A stretch of 61,947 nt of DNA from Novosphingobium sp. GTDB taxonomy: Bacteria > Pseudomonadota > Alphaproteobacteria > Sphingomonadales > Sphingomonadaceae. The stretch spans positions 1-61,947 of the forward strand of contig NZ_JANXWG010000058.1 in assembly GCF_025351285.1 (NCBI RefSeq). The letters run 5' to 3'. The translations under genes were made by a program, and so were the position numbers. Below the pieces are notes generated by a model that made no database searches, was not told the DNA's origin, and worked only from the letters and a program-made list of their open reading frames with translations. Positions 31,291 through 40,796 of the stretch are shown in pieces. Numbering within the stretch: position 1 is the first letter of the stretch; each line of letters begins with the position of its first letter.

Positions 31291-32427
31291 ATGTTTTCAA
31301 GTCAACCCCGCATGAGTGGGTCGGCGGACTGGAAGCGGCCCGATTCGGCGCGGCTGATTGCCAGCCTGCCGCTTGCATGCCTGCTGGTTGCGCCCGACGT
31401 GACGATCGCCTCGGCCAACCCGGCGGCCGAGCAATTGACCGGGCAGGGGGCGCGGCGCCTTGTCGGGCGATCGCTTGCCTCGCTGCTGTCGTTCGGTGAA
31501 CCGTTGATCATGCAGCGGATCGGCGAGGGCGATGCGCAATTGTTCGCCCGAGCCGCGAAAGTTTCGATCAATGGCCAGCCGATGCGCCAATTCGACGTGA
31601 TGACCGCGCCGGTGCTCCATTTTCCGGGCTGGCAGATGCTGGTGCTGAACGAACCGCTGGGCGTCGAAGCGTTGACCGGTGACGGTGCGGGCGCGGGGGG
31701 AGGCGGCGATCATGTCGTCCGCGCACCCGAAATCCTGGCACATGAAATCAAGAACCCGCTCGCCGGTATTCGCGGCGCGGCGCAATTGCTTGAACGCACC
31801 GTTCCGGCCAAGGACCGTGCGCTGACCGACCTGATTACATCGGAAGTCGATCGCATCGCCAAGCTGATCGACCAGATGCAGACGCTGTCACGGCGCAGCA
31901 CCGATCCGATGCGGCCTTGCAACCTCCACGAGGCGATGCGCCGTGCACAGGCGGTCATCTCGGCAGCCAGCGCGCATGCGGTGTCGATCGAGGAGGAGTT
32001 CGACCCATCGCTTCCGCAAGTGATGTGCAACCCAGATTCGCTGGTGCAAGTGCTGCTAAACCTGCTTGCAAACGCGCGCGAGGCCAGTGCACCGGTCAGG
32101 GAACCCAGGGTCCGCGTGCGGACGCGCTTTGCCAGCGGGATCGCCTTGCACCGCGGCCCCGGTAACAGCCCGCTGCGCTTGCCGATCGAAGTGCGGGTCA
32201 GCGACAACGGGCCAGGCATCGATCCAGCGTTAAGCGATCACATTTTCGAACCGTTCGTGACATCCAAGAAACAAGGGCAGGGATTGGGCCTGGCACTGGT
32301 GCAGAAACTGGTGCGCGAAATGGACGGCCGGATCACGCACGATCGCGAAGAGCCGGCCGGCTGGACGCATTTTCGCATCCATCTTCCCGTCGCCAAGGGG
32401 CTCGGCCCGAACGCGGAGCGCGGCTGA
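31291..32427 (+). CDS. ntrB: Nitrogen-regulation sensor histidine kinase NtrB
   Basis: Cytoplasmic kinase/phosphatase of the NtrBC pair that responds to nitrogen status through PII. About 378 residues. An N-terminal PAS-like domain (LACLLVAPDVTIASANPAAEQL) is followed by the H-box EILAHEIKNPLAGIRGAAQL with the phosphorylated histidine, the N-box LLNLLANAREAS, and ATP-lid motifs VSDNGPGIDP and GQGLGLALVQKL. The start is uncertain: ATG 31291 follows the dusB stop by 4 bases, ATG 31312 is a shorter alternative, and neither has a strong ribosome binding site. The stop overlaps the ntrC start (TGATG). Confidence 0.93.
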   Translation: MFSSQPRMSGSADWKRPDSARLIASLPLACLLVAPDVTIASANPAAEQLTGQGARRLVGRSLASLLSFGEPLIMQRIGEGDAQLFARAAKVSINGQPMRQFDVMTAPVLHFPGWQMLVLNEPLGVEALTGDGAGAGGGGDHVVRAPEILAHEIKNPLAGIRGAAQLLERTVPAKDRALTDLITSEVDRIAKLIDQMQTLSRRSTDPMRPCNLHEAMRRAQAVISAASAHAVSIEEEFDPSLPQVMCNPDSLVQVLLNLLANAREASAPVREPRVRVRTRFASGIALHRGPGNSPLRLPIEVRVSDNGPGIDPALSDHIFEPFVTSKKQGQGLGLALVQKLVREMDGRITHDREEPAGWTHFRIHLPVAKGLGPNAERG

Positions 32428-33857
32428 TGCCCAAAAGCGTGCTGATGGTCGAGGATGACGCCTCGATCGCACTGGTGATCACGGCGGCGCTCGAGGCTGA
32501 AGGCTACAGCGTCAGCAGTTGCGAAAGCATCGCCGAGCGCGATCGCCTGCTGGCCAAGGGCCCGTTCTCGTTGATGCTGACCGACGTGATGCTGACCGAC
32601 GGCGACGGCATCGCCACGATCGGCACCGTCCGCGAGCAACGGCCCGACATGCCGATCATCATCCTGTCGGCGCAGAACACGCTCGATACCGCGGTGCGCG
32701 CCAGCGATACCGGCGCGTTCGAATACTTTCCCAAGCCGTTCGATCTGGAGGAACTGGTCCGCGCGGTCGGCCAGGCGATCGGTTCGGGCGATGGCAAGGG
32801 CATCGACGACGATGACGACGAAGCGCTCGAAGGCTTGCCGCTGGTTGGCCGATCGGCGCCGATGCAGACGGTGTTCCGCATGATTACGCGCGTGCTGCGC
32901 AACGATCTGACCGTGCTGGTGCTGGGCGAATCGGGCACCGGCAAGGAACTGGTGGCCGAAGCTATTCACCAGCTCGGCAGCCGGGCGAGGGGGCCGTTCG
33001 TGGCCGTCAACGCCGCAGCCATTCCGCACGATCTGATTGAAAGCGAACTGTTCGGACACGAGAAGGGCGCGTTCACCGGCGCGGTGGCGCGGCGGATCGG
33101 CAAGTTCGAGCAGGCGAGCGGAGGCACGCTGTTCCTCGACGAAATCGGCGACATGCCGATCGATGCGCAAACACGGCTGCTGCGTGCGCTCCAGTCGGGC
33201 CGGGTGCGCCGCGTGGGCGGGACCGAGGAAATCACGCTCGATTGCCGGATCGTCGCGGCCACCAACCGCGACCTGATGCCCCTGATCGCGGCCGGGCAGT
33301 TCCGCGAGGACTTGTACTACCGGCTGGCGGTCGTGCCGATCGAATTGCCGGCTTTGCGCGAACGGCGCGACGACATCGAGGCGCTGGCGCGGCATTTCCT
33401 GTCGCGCGCGGCGGCAGAAGGCCTGCCGCGCCGGCAGCTTTCGGCCGCCGGCGCAGAGTTGCTGGCGCAGCAACCGTGGCGCGGCAACGTGCGCGAATTG
33501 CGCAACGTGATGTTCCGTCTGGCGCTGCTGTCGCGCGATGATGTGATCGACGTCGCTACGATCGAGGGATTGTTCGGATCGCAAGGCGTCAGCGAGCCCG
33601 CCCAGACAACGGGAAATCCGGCAGGCGGTATCCACGCCGCATTCAGCGCATGGTTGGCCGGGGCCAAGCCGCCCGTCGGTCGTCTGTATGATGAAGCGTT
33701 GGCCGCTTGGGAACGCCCGCTGTTCGAACACGCCCTGGCCGCAACAAGCGGCAACCAGTTGCGCGCGGCGCAGTTGCTCGGCATCAATCGCAACACCTTG
33801 CGCAAGCGGCTGAGCGAACTTTCGGTCGATCCGGAGCAATTCACCGCCCGGACTTGA
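32427..33857 (+). CDS. ntrC: Nitrogen-regulation response regulator NtrC (sigma-54 activator)
   Basis: 476 residues with three domains. Receiver (1-120): MVEDDASIALV acidic pair, phospho-acceptor Asp in LMLTDVMLTDGDG, and the Lys of FPKPFDL. AAA+ (about 140-375): Walker A GESGTGKE, sigma-54-contacting GAFTGA within ELFGHEKGAFTGA, Walker B GGTLFLDEIGDMP and the R-finger region RLAVVPIELPALRERRDDIE. The C-terminal Fis-type helix-turn-helix ends AAQLLGINRNTLRKRLSEL. All elements for open-complex formation are present, unlike in NtrX downstream. Coupled to ntrB by a 1-base overlap. Confidence 0.96.
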   Translation: MPKSVLMVEDDASIALVITAALEAEGYSVSSCESIAERDRLLAKGPFSLMLTDVMLTDGDGIATIGTVREQRPDMPIIILSAQNTLDTAVRASDTGAFEYFPKPFDLEELVRAVGQAIGSGDGKGIDDDDDEALEGLPLVGRSAPMQTVFRMITRVLRNDLTVLVLGESGTGKELVAEAIHQLGSRARGPFVAVNAAAIPHDLIESELFGHEKGAFTGAVARRIGKFEQASGGTLFLDEIGDMPIDAQTRLLRALQSGRVRRVGGTEEITLDCRIVAATNRDLMPLIAAGQFREDLYYRLAVVPIELPALRERRDDIEALARHFLSRAAAEGLPRRQLSAAGAELLAQQPWRGNVRELRNVMFRLALLSRDDVIDVATIEGLFGSQGVSEPAQTTGNPAGGIHAAFSAWLAGAKPPVGRLYDEALAAWERPLFEHALAATSGNQLRAAQLLGINRNTLRKRLSELSVDPEQFTART

Positions 33858-33914
33858 TCGGTTCGACGGAAAGTGCTTGCATTTGGGCAACAGTGGTGTT
33901 GTTTCCGGGCAACG

Positions 33915-36176
33915 ATGGCCACTCTGATCGCGCGCACCGCCCGCCGAATGCCACGCTGGAGACGGCGGCTGCTGGTTACCGCCCGCCGCGCCAATGTGTT
34001 CTTTTTGTTCGAACTGGTCTCTGCCGCCGCGCTGTCGATGATGATCGTCATCGCCTGGCTGGCGATCAGCAGCGGCCATTCGCAGGCACGGCTGCTGCCG
34101 TCGCGGACAACCACCAGCCTGCTCGTGGGTACGCTGGTGCCGGCGATGGCCTTGCTCGTGTTGTGGGGCCGGCGGCTGGCACTGCGCCGCGCAAGCCGCG
34201 GGCTGGTTGCCAGCAATGGCCAGTTGCACGTGCGGCTGGTCTGGCTGTTTTCCCTCGTCGCTGCGATCCCGACCTTGCTGGTAGTGTTGTTCGCGTCGCT
34301 TCTGTTCCAGTCGGGCGTGGAGTTCTGGTTCTCGGACAATTCGCGCGGGATGCTGGAGAATGCCAACAAGCTGGCGCGCGGTTACTACGACCAGAACTTG
34401 CGCGATGTCGGCAACGAAACCGTAACGATGGCGGGCGATCTCCACGCCTATCTCGACCAGGCTTCGATGAGCAGCCCGGCCTTTGCCGAAGGCTATTCGT
34501 TCCAGGTTGTCAGCCGCCGGCTCAACGAATCCGCCATCCTGCAGAAATCGCCCGACGGTGCGCTGCATATCGCCGCGATCGTCGATCCCGAAAAGGTGAC
34601 CGAGCGTCAGCGCGTCACGCCCGAAGAACTGCGCCGGATCGATGCGGGCGAAACCGTCGTCGTCACCCCGAGCGAGCAGCGTATCGAGGCAGTGACCGCG
34701 CTCGATCGAACGCGCGGCATTTATCTTTATGCCGCGCGCAATTCGGATGCGCTCGCGCTCAGCCAGTGGGAGCGCGCGCAAAGCGTGCTCAAGGCCTATG
34801 GCGAGCTGATCAGTCGTGCCGCCGCGCTGCAATTGCGCTTCAACTTCGCGCTGCTTACGATCAGCCTGGCGCTGGTCGGGCTGTCCGTGTGGCTGGCGTT
34901 GCGGATTGCCGACCGGCAGGTGGCGCCGCTGGCCGAACTGGTGTTCGCGGCGCGGCGGGTGGGCAGCGGCAACCTGGCGATGCGCGTGCCGCCGCGTGGC
35001 GGAGCTGACGAAATCGGCATGCTCAGCCGTGCGTTCAATCGCATGACCGCGCAGATCGAAGGGCAAACGCAGGCGCTGGTTGGCGCCAACGCCAAGCTGG
35101 AGGAACGCCGCGCCTTCATCGAGGCAGTGGTCGAAGCGATCACCGCCGGGATCATCTCGATCGACGCCGAAGGCGCGATCCTGCTGATGAACACCTCGGC
35201 GCAGCGGCTGTTGCTCGATAGCGCCGCACCGCGCCCGCTGGGCATTCCGCTCGCGCAATTGTCGCCGCAGCTTGCCCAGATGCTGGAGACGGATCGGCCT
35301 TCGGGCCTGATCCACTACAGCAAGGACAACGACTTGCGGACGCTGGCGGTCAAGATCGTGGCCGATGCCAACGGGCACGTGATCACCTTCGAGGACATTA
35401 CCGCGCAATTGCTCGACCAGCGCCGCGCCGCCTGGTCCGACGTGGCGCGGCGCATTGCGCACGAAATCAAGAACCCGCTGACCCCGATCCAGCTCGCCAC
35501 CGAACGCCTGCGCCGGCGCTATGGCAAGCAGATCACCGTCGATCCTGAACTGTTCGATGAATTGACCAGCACGATCATCCGGCAGGTCGGCAGCTTGCGC
35601 AAGATGGTCGACGAATTCTCGTCGTTCGCGCGGCTGCCCAAGCCGGTGTTCCGCACCGAAGATGCCAACGATCTCGTGCGCCAGGCACTGTTCCTGCAGG
35701 AAGTTGCGCGCAGCGACATCGGCTTCAGCTTCGCCTGCGACGAACCCAACATCACCATCGCGTGCGATCGGCATCAGATCGGCCAGGCTATGACCAACGT
35801 GCTCAAGAACGCGGTCGAGGCGGTCGAATCGCGCGCGGCGCGCGAGGACATCGATTATCGCGGCCGCGTCGCGGTTACGCTGGCAGGCGACCGCGACAGC
35901 GTGACCGTCAGCGTGACCGACAACGGCGTGGGCCTTCCGCCCGAACGTGATCGCATCCTCGAACCGTACGTCACCACGCGCGAACGCGGCACCGGCCTCG
36001 GCCTCGCAATCGTCAGCAAGATCGTCGAGGAACACGGCGGCGAAATGGCGTTCACCCCCGAACCAGGCGGGGGCACGCGCGTCACCATGCGCTTCGCACG
36101 CGATCCGCTCGCTCGCAGCAACGCGCAATTTTCAGCCAGCGATGCACCATTCCAATCCGCGGCCGCTGCCGAATGA
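33915..36176 (+). CDS. ntrY: Nitrogen-regulation membrane sensor kinase NtrY
   Basis: 753 residues. Two N-terminal hydrophobic hairpins (about residues 28-50 and 60-80), a third helix LVWLFSLVAAIPTLLVVLFASLLFQ, then a periplasmic domain and another helix near FNFALLTISLALVGLSVWLAL, followed by HAMP (LRIADRQVAPLAELVFAARRV), PAS (RRAFIEAVVEAITAGIISIDA), H-box RRIAHEIKNPLTPIQLATERL, N-box NVLKNAVEAVES and VTDNGVGLP with GTGLGLAIVSKI. This is the full NtrY plan. ATG 33915 is used; a TTG at 33873 would add 14 residues. It sits between ntrC and ntrX, about 55 bases from each neighbour. Confidence 0.94.
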   Translation: MATLIARTARRMPRWRRRLLVTARRANVFFLFELVSAAALSMMIVIAWLAISSGHSQARLLPSRTTTSLLVGTLVPAMALLVLWGRRLALRRASRGLVASNGQLHVRLVWLFSLVAAIPTLLVVLFASLLFQSGVEFWFSDNSRGMLENANKLARGYYDQNLRDVGNETVTMAGDLHAYLDQASMSSPAFAEGYSFQVVSRRLNESAILQKSPDGALHIAAIVDPEKVTERQRVTPEELRRIDAGETVVVTPSEQRIEAVTALDRTRGIYLYAARNSDALALSQWERAQSVLKAYGELISRAAALQLRFNFALLTISLALVGLSVWLALRIADRQVAPLAELVFAARRVGSGNLAMRVPPRGGADEIGMLSRAFNRMTAQIEGQTQALVGANAKLEERRAFIEAVVEAITAGIISIDAEGAILLMNTSAQRLLLDSAAPRPLGIPLAQLSPQLAQMLETDRPSGLIHYSKDNDLRTLAVKIVADANGHVITFEDITAQLLDQRRAAWSDVARRIAHEIKNPLTPIQLATERLRRRYGKQITVDPELFDELTSTIIRQVGSLRKMVDEFSSFARLPKPVFRTEDANDLVRQALFLQEVARSDIGFSFACDEPNITIACDRHQIGQAMTNVLKNAVEAVESRAAREDIDYRGRVAVTLAGDRDSVTVSVTDNGVGLPPERDRILEPYVTTRERGTGLGLAIVSKIVEEHGGEMAFTPEPGGGTRVTMRFARDPLARSNAQFSASDAPFQSAAAAE

Positions 36177-36230
36177 CCCAGTCAGAATGACCCAACTTAC
36201 ATGACATTACCCCCAACCAGGACCAGACCC

Positions 36231-37616
36231 ATGCCCCTCGATATCCTCATCGTCGATGACGAGCGCGACATCCGCGAACTGGTGGCGGGCGTGCTGAGCG
36301 ACGAGGGCTATGGCTGCCGTCTCGCCGGCGACAGCACCGCCGCACTGGCCGCGGTGGACGAACGCCGGCCCAGCCTGGTGTTGCTAGATGTGTGGCTTCA
36401 CGGCAGCCCGATGGACGGGCTGGAAGTGCTCGACGAGATCAAGAAGCGCGAACCCGAACTGCCGGTGATCATCTTCTCGGGCCACGGCAATATCGACACC
36501 GCGGTCTCGGCAATCGGACGCGGGGCGATGGATTTCATCGAAAAGCCGTTCGAGGCCGAGCGGCTGCTGCTGCTGGTCGAACGCGCCACCGAAACCGAAC
36601 GCTTGCGCCGTGAAAACGCGCGGCTGCGGCAGGGCTTTGCGATGGCCGACGAATTCACCGGCAGCAGCGCGCAGATCAACCAGGTCCGCGCCACGCTCAA
36701 GCGCATCGCCAACACCGGCAGCCGGTTGCTGATCACCGGACCATCGGGTTCGGGCAAGGAGGTTGCCGCACGACTGCTCCATAGCTGGAGCCCGCGCGCG
36801 CAAAACGCGTTCGTGACGGTCAACTCCGCGCGGATCACGCCCGAACGTTTCGAACAGGAACTGTTCGGCGAGGAGGCCGACGGCAAGCTTATCCGCGCGG
36901 GCCTGCTCGAAATGGCCGATGGTGGCACGCTGTTCCTCGACGAAGTGGCCGAAATGCCAGCTTCGAGCCAGGCGCGGATCTTGCGCGTGCTGACCGAACA
37001 AAGCTTTGTGCGGGTGGGCGGGCATCGCCAGATCCGCGTCGACGTGCGCGTGGTCTCGTCGTCATCGCGCCCGCTCGAAGTCGAAATCGCCGAACGACGT
37101 TTCCGCGAGGATCTCTATTACCGGCTCAACGTGGTGCCCGTGACGATCCCGGCGCTGGCCGAGCGACGGGACGATATTCCGGCGCTGGTCGATCACTTCT
37201 TCGCCCGCTACGCCGCCGAACAGGGCATTCCGCCGCCTGCTGTCGTGCCCGAGGCGATGGCCGCGCTGCAAAGCTACGATTGGCCGGGAAATGTGCGCCA
37301 GTTGCGCAATGTCGTCGAGCGCACGATCATTCTCGCGCCGCGCGAACGGCTCGCCCGCATCGAACCCGACATGCTGCCGACCGAGATCGTCTCGGGTCCG
37401 ATGGGCGGCGAGGGGGGCGGATCGGCGCTGATGGGCGTACCCTTGCGCGAAGCTCGCGAGAATTTCGAACGCGAATACTTGCGCGTCCAGATCCGCCGTT
37501 TTTCGGGAAATATCTCGAAAACTGCGAGCTTTATCGGCATGGAACGGTCGGCTTTGCATCGCAAGCTCAAGCTACTGGGTATGGTCGATCGGCGCGAAGA
37601 CGAAGTGATCGACTGA
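36231..37616 (+). CDS. ntrX: Response regulator NtrX, lacking the GAFTGA motif
   Basis: 461 residues from ATG 36231 (an ATG at 36201 is possible). Receiver: ILIVDDERDIRELV and the phospho-acceptor in LVLLDVWLHGSPMDG. AAA+ domain: Walker A TGPSGSGKE and Walker B GGTLFLDEVAEMP. Between ELFGEEAD and GGTLFLDE the GAFTGA loop needed to contact sigma-54 is missing (the stretch reads GKLIRAGLLEMAD), in contrast to the neighbouring NtrC. The C-terminal Fis-like HTH is SKTASFIGMERSALHRKL. NtrX proteins of some other alphaproteobacteria are also reported to lack the loop and to act independently of sigma-54. Partner of NtrY. Confidence 0.94.
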   Translation: MPLDILIVDDERDIRELVAGVLSDEGYGCRLAGDSTAALAAVDERRPSLVLLDVWLHGSPMDGLEVLDEIKKREPELPVIIFSGHGNIDTAVSAIGRGAMDFIEKPFEAERLLLLVERATETERLRRENARLRQGFAMADEFTGSSAQINQVRATLKRIANTGSRLLITGPSGSGKEVAARLLHSWSPRAQNAFVTVNSARITPERFEQELFGEEADGKLIRAGLLEMADGGTLFLDEVAEMPASSQARILRVLTEQSFVRVGGHRQIRVDVRVVSSSSRPLEVEIAERRFREDLYYRLNVVPVTIPALAERRDDIPALVDHFFARYAAEQGIPPPAVVPEAMAALQSYDWPGNVRQLRNVVERTIILAPRERLARIEPDMLPTEIVSGPMGGEGGGSALMGVPLREARENFEREYLRVQIRRFSGNISKTASFIGMERSALHRKLKLLGMVDRREDEVID

Positions 37617-37787
37617 AGATTCGGGAACCGATGGCAATTTGAGCGTTTACGTCCCGGGGCCCAGGCCATATCGTATGGGCGAATAAGCGGCACATGGCGG
37701 ATCGAATGATTCGTCCCGTGCCTGATTGCGTAGTTCTTGTTCCCGAATGGGGCGAGGACGCGCCAATAAGCAAAGGAGCCATCACAG

Positions 37788-38414
37788 ATGACCGGGAAAA
37801 CTTTGTCCGCTCGCCTAAAACCGCAAGCTGAAACTGCGCCGTCGGATTCCGATCAGGGCGAAACAGGCGCTGCAACGGCGCCTGCATCTACCAGCGCCGC
37901 AGCGTCGCCCGGGCCCGCATCGAGCGGCAAGGGCCAGAACCTGCAGGACGCGTTCCTCAACCTGCTGCGCCGCAACAAGATGCCGGTAACCATGTTCCTG
38001 GTGAAGGGCGTGAAGCTTCAGGGCATCGTCACCTGGTTCGACAATTTTTCGATCCTGCTGCGCCGCGATGGCCAATCGCAACTGGTCTACAAGCACGCGA
38101 TCTCGACAATCATGCCAAGCGCGCAGATCCCCGTCAGCCAATTCCAGGCGCCGGTCGATGACAACGGTCGCAAACCGCGGCTGCTGCAGGAAGTGTTCCT
38201 TTCAAGCGTGCGCGATGCGGGCGTGTCGGTCACGATGTTCCTGGTCAACGGCGTGATGCTGCAGGGCAAAGTCGCGGCTTATGACTTGTTCTGCATGCTG
38301 CTTGAGCGCGAAGGCTATGTGCAGCTTGCGTACAAGCACGCGGTTTCGACGATCCAGCCCGCCGGTCATGTCGACCTGAGCGGTGATTGGGACGGAGAGG
38401 ACAGCAGCCGCTGA
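37788..38414 (+). CDS. hfq: Tandem (two-domain) RNA chaperone Hfq
   Basis: 208 residues, about twice the size of E. coli Hfq. A disordered Ala/Ser/Pro-rich leader (1-47) precedes Sm domain 1 (about 48-115: [29 protein letters not shown]) and Sm domain 2 (about 129-196: [28 protein letters not shown]). Domain 1 keeps the rim (R61, R62, K64), the distal-face lysine K76, and Asn for the proximal Gln. Domain 2 keeps YKH but has Asp143, Ala144 and Gly145 in the rim, Met157 in place of the lysine, and Leu167 at the proximal position. Three chains could form a six-domain ring. AAGGAG lies upstream of ATG 37788. hflX follows, as hfq-hflX does elsewhere. Confidence 0.95.
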   Translation: MTGKTLSARLKPQAETAPSDSDQGETGAATAPASTSAAASPGPASSGKGQNLQDAFLNLLRRNKMPVTMFLVKGVKLQGIVTWFDNFSILLRRDGQSQLVYKHAISTIMPSAQIPVSQFQAPVDDNGRKPRLLQEVFLSSVRDAGVSVTMFLVNGVMLQGKVAAYDLFCMLLEREGYVQLAYKHAVSTIQPAGHVDLSGDWDGEDSSR

Positions 38415-39802
38415 CCGATCACCCAGAGGGCGCCAATCGACCAGAAGGCGAAAAGAAGACCGGACAAACGGGCGCGAACAAGGACCTCTACAACGAGGTT
38501 TCGCGTGGTGCCCGTGCGCTCGTGGTACTTCCCGATATCCGCGCGCGTGGCGGTGGTCTGGCTGAAAACGCCGAAACCCGGTTGGAAGAAGGCGAGGGTC
38601 TGGCGCGCGCGATCGGGATCGAAGTGGTCGATTCGTTCGTACTCCCGATTCGCGCGGTCCGCCCGGCCACGCTGTTCGGTGAGGGCCAGGTCGAGCGCAT
38701 GGTCGTTGCCGCAAACCAGTCCGATGCCGAACTGGTCGTGGTCGATGGCTCGCTTTCGGCGATCCAGCAGCGCAATCTTGAAGAAAAGCTCAAACGCAAG
38801 GTCATCGACCGCACCGGGCTGATCCTGGAAATCTTCGGCGAACGCGCCGCCACGGCCGAGGGCCGGCTGCAAGTCGAACTCGCGCACCTCGATTACCAGG
38901 CCGGGCGTCTGGTGCGAAGCTGGACTCACCTCGAACGGCAGCGCGGCGGATTCGGCTTTCTCGGTGGTCCGGGCGAAACCCAAATCGAGGCCGACCGCCG
39001 GCTGATCCGCAACCGCATGGCGCGGATCCGGCGCGAACTCGAACAAGTTCGCCGCACGCGCGGGCTGCACCGCGATCGCCGCAAGAAGGCTCCCTGGCCG
39101 ATCGTTGCGCTGGTGGGCTACACCAACGCCGGCAAGTCCACGCTGTTCAACCGCGTGACCGGCGCCAGCGTTTTGGCCGAAGACCTGCTGTTCGCCACGC
39201 TCGATCCCACGATGCGCAGCGTGCGCCTGCCAGGGCTCGACAAGGCGATCCTGTCCGACACCGTGGGGTTTATTTCGGATTTGCCAACGCAACTTGTCGC
39301 AGCGTTTCGCGCCACGCTCGAGGAAGTGACTGCAGCCGATCTGATCGTTCATGTCCGCGATATCGCCAACCCCGCCACGGCCTCGCAGAAACGCCAAGTC
39401 GAAATGGTGCTGGCAGACCTGGGCGTGGCCGGTGACGAGAAAACGCCGCCGATCCCGATGATCGAGGCATGGAACAAGTGGGATCTGCTCGACGAGGAAG
39501 ATCGCGCCACACGGCAGGCCTTGATCGACGCCGACATCGCCGGTGTGCCGGTGGTGCCGATTTCGGCGCTGACCGGGGAAGGGCAGGACGCCCTGATCGG
39601 CAAGATCGCGGCGATGCTGACCGGCGGGGCGGAAACACTCGACCTGATCATCCCGCTTGCCGACGGCCAACGGATTGCCTGGCTTCACGCCAATGGCGAA
39701 GTCCTGGCCGAGGAACCCACCGAAGACAGCGCTGGCACCACGGCTCTGAAGATCCGCGTGCGCTTAGCCTTGCGTGATCTGGGTCGATACACCCGGCTCT
39801 AG
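38387..39802 (+). CDS. hflX: Ribosome-splitting GTPase HflX
   Basis: GTPase that binds and dissociates stalled 70S ribosomes. The HflX N-terminal domain includes [10 protein letters not shown] and [18 protein letters not shown]; the linker [21 protein letters not shown] and [15 protein letters not shown] are family hallmarks; the G domain has [16 protein letters not shown] (G1), LFATLDPT (G2), DTVGFI (G3) and AWNKWDLL (G4). The start is uncertain: no ATG exists upstream of the conserved domain. TTG 38387, overlapping hfq by 28 bases, is used here, and a CTG after GGAGAGG (38394-38400) is another option. The 3' end overlaps mazG by 39 bases in convergent orientation. Confidence 0.92.
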   Translation: MGRRGQQPLTDHPEGANRPEGEKKTGQTGANKDLYNEVSRGARALVVLPDIRARGGGLAENAETRLEEGEGLARAIGIEVVDSFVLPIRAVRPATLFGEGQVERMVVAANQSDAELVVVDGSLSAIQQRNLEEKLKRKVIDRTGLILEIFGERAATAEGRLQVELAHLDYQAGRLVRSWTHLERQRGGFGFLGGPGETQIEADRRLIRNRMARIRRELEQVRRTRGLHRDRRKKAPWPIVALVGYTNAGKSTLFNRVTGASVLAEDLLFATLDPTMRSVRLPGLDKAILSDTVGFISDLPTQLVAAFRATLEEVTAADLIVHVRDIANPATASQKRQVEMVLADLGVAGDEKTPPIPMIEAWNKWDLLDEEDRATRQALIDADIAGVPVVPISALTGEGQDALIGKIAAMLTGGAETLDLIIPLADGQRIAWLHANGEVLAEEPTEDSAGTTALKIRVRLALRDLGRYTRL

Positions 39803-40615
39803 CGCCTTCACGCGCTGCCACAGCGTTTCCTGCTGATCCAGCGTGAGGTTTGCAAAGGCCGGGTCCAGAGCCTCCATTGCGCGAAAACGGCGTTCGAACT
39901 TGGCATTGGCCGCGCGCAACGCGTCCTCGGGCGCAACCCCATTGGCGCGCACCAGGTTGACCGCTGCGAACAGCAGATCACCAGCCTCCTCGATCCGTTC
40001 GGCCTGGGTTCGGGCCTCAGCCAATTCGCTCATTTCCTCCACCACTTTGGCAGCCGGTCCAGTCGGATCGGGCCAATCGAAACCGACCCGTGCAGCGCGC
40101 TTCTGAAGCTTTTCGGCGCGCATGAGCGCGGGCAGGGCAAGCGCCACGCCATCGAGCGCGCTCGTTGCCCCGGCTTCGACGCGTTCGGCAGCCTTGATCG
40201 CTTCCCACCGCTGCTCCCGCCCGGTTGGCACGCTCGTCAAGTCATCGCTGGGGTTGCCGAAGATATGCGGATGGCGCTGCTCCATTTTCGTTGCAATGGC
40301 GCAGGCCACGTCGCCGAAGGCAAAGTGGCCGGCTTCTTCGGCCATCCGCGCGTGAAACACGACCTGGAAGAGCAAATCGCCAAGTTCACTACGCAAATCA
40401 CCGACGTCGCCGCGACCGATTGCGTCTGCAACCTCGTAGGCTTCCTCGATGGTGTAAGGTGCGATCGTTTCGAACGACTGGGCGCGATCCCATTCGCAGC
40501 CCGTCGCCGGATCGCGCAACCGAGCCATGATGGTCAGCAAGCGCTGCAATTGATCCACCGGATCTGGGGTCGATCTGTCAGGATTTTTTCGGGGGAAGTC
40601 CGTGACCGATGTCAT
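39764..40615 (-). CDS. mazG: Nucleoside triphosphate pyrophosphohydrolase MazG
   Basis: 283 residues with two MazG helical repeats. The enzyme removes pyrophosphate from (d)NTPs and cleans non-canonical nucleotides. Repeat 1: CEWDRAQSFETIAPYTIEEAYEV with the metal-binding EExxE motif, ELGDLLFQVVFHARMAEE, and KMEQRHPHIFG. Repeat 2: KVVEEMSELAEA and EEAGDLLFAAVNL. ATG 40615 is chosen; the frame continues a further 22 codons into the insertion-sequence end, which is unlikely to be translated. A decayed IS begins 55 bases upstream of the start, so the native promoter may have been displaced. Confidence 0.94.
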   Translation of the reverse strand: MTSVTDFPRKNPDRSTPDPVDQLQRLLTIMARLRDPATGCEWDRAQSFETIAPYTIEEAYEVADAIGRGDVGDLRSELGDLLFQVVFHARMAEEAGHFAFGDVACAIATKMEQRHPHIFGNPSDDLTSVPTGREQRWEAIKAAERVEAGATSALDGVALALPALMRAEKLQKRAARVGFDWPDPTGPAAKVVEEMSELAEARTQAERIEEAGDLLFAAVNLVRANGVAPEDALRAANAKFERRFRAMEALDPAFANLTLDQQETLWQRVKALEPGVSTQITQG

Positions 40616-40690
40616 GGCGAAACCGCGTCCTTGTTTCTGCAAATTAGAGAAGACACTATTTCGGCCAGATAGAGATGTCACGGCTTGATG

Positions 40691-40740
40691 CAGCAGGGGC
40701 TGCGTGGAGCCCTCGATCTAGCGCAGCGCAGCCCCTGCTG
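40691..40740. repeat. Perfect 14-base inverted repeat (hairpin) inside the IS end
   Basis: CAGCAGGGGCTGCG at 40691-40704 is the exact reverse complement of 40727-40740, with a 22-base loop. It lies between the IS terminal repeat and the transposase stop, downstream of the transposase reading. It could act as a transcription block protecting against read-through or as a structured IS end. There is no T-run, so it is not a classical terminator. Confidence 0.75.
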
Positions 40741-40796
40741 GTGCGCAGGTCACGGGGTGATAGACCCCGGACCCGCTGCGAAGGCAGTGGGCACCC

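Noticed and set aside
32238..36128. A 1296-codon minus-strand frame opposite ntrC and ntrY
   Set aside because: It mirrors two well-identified kinase/regulator genes, has no recognisable motif and a His/Arg/Gln-rich shadow composition.
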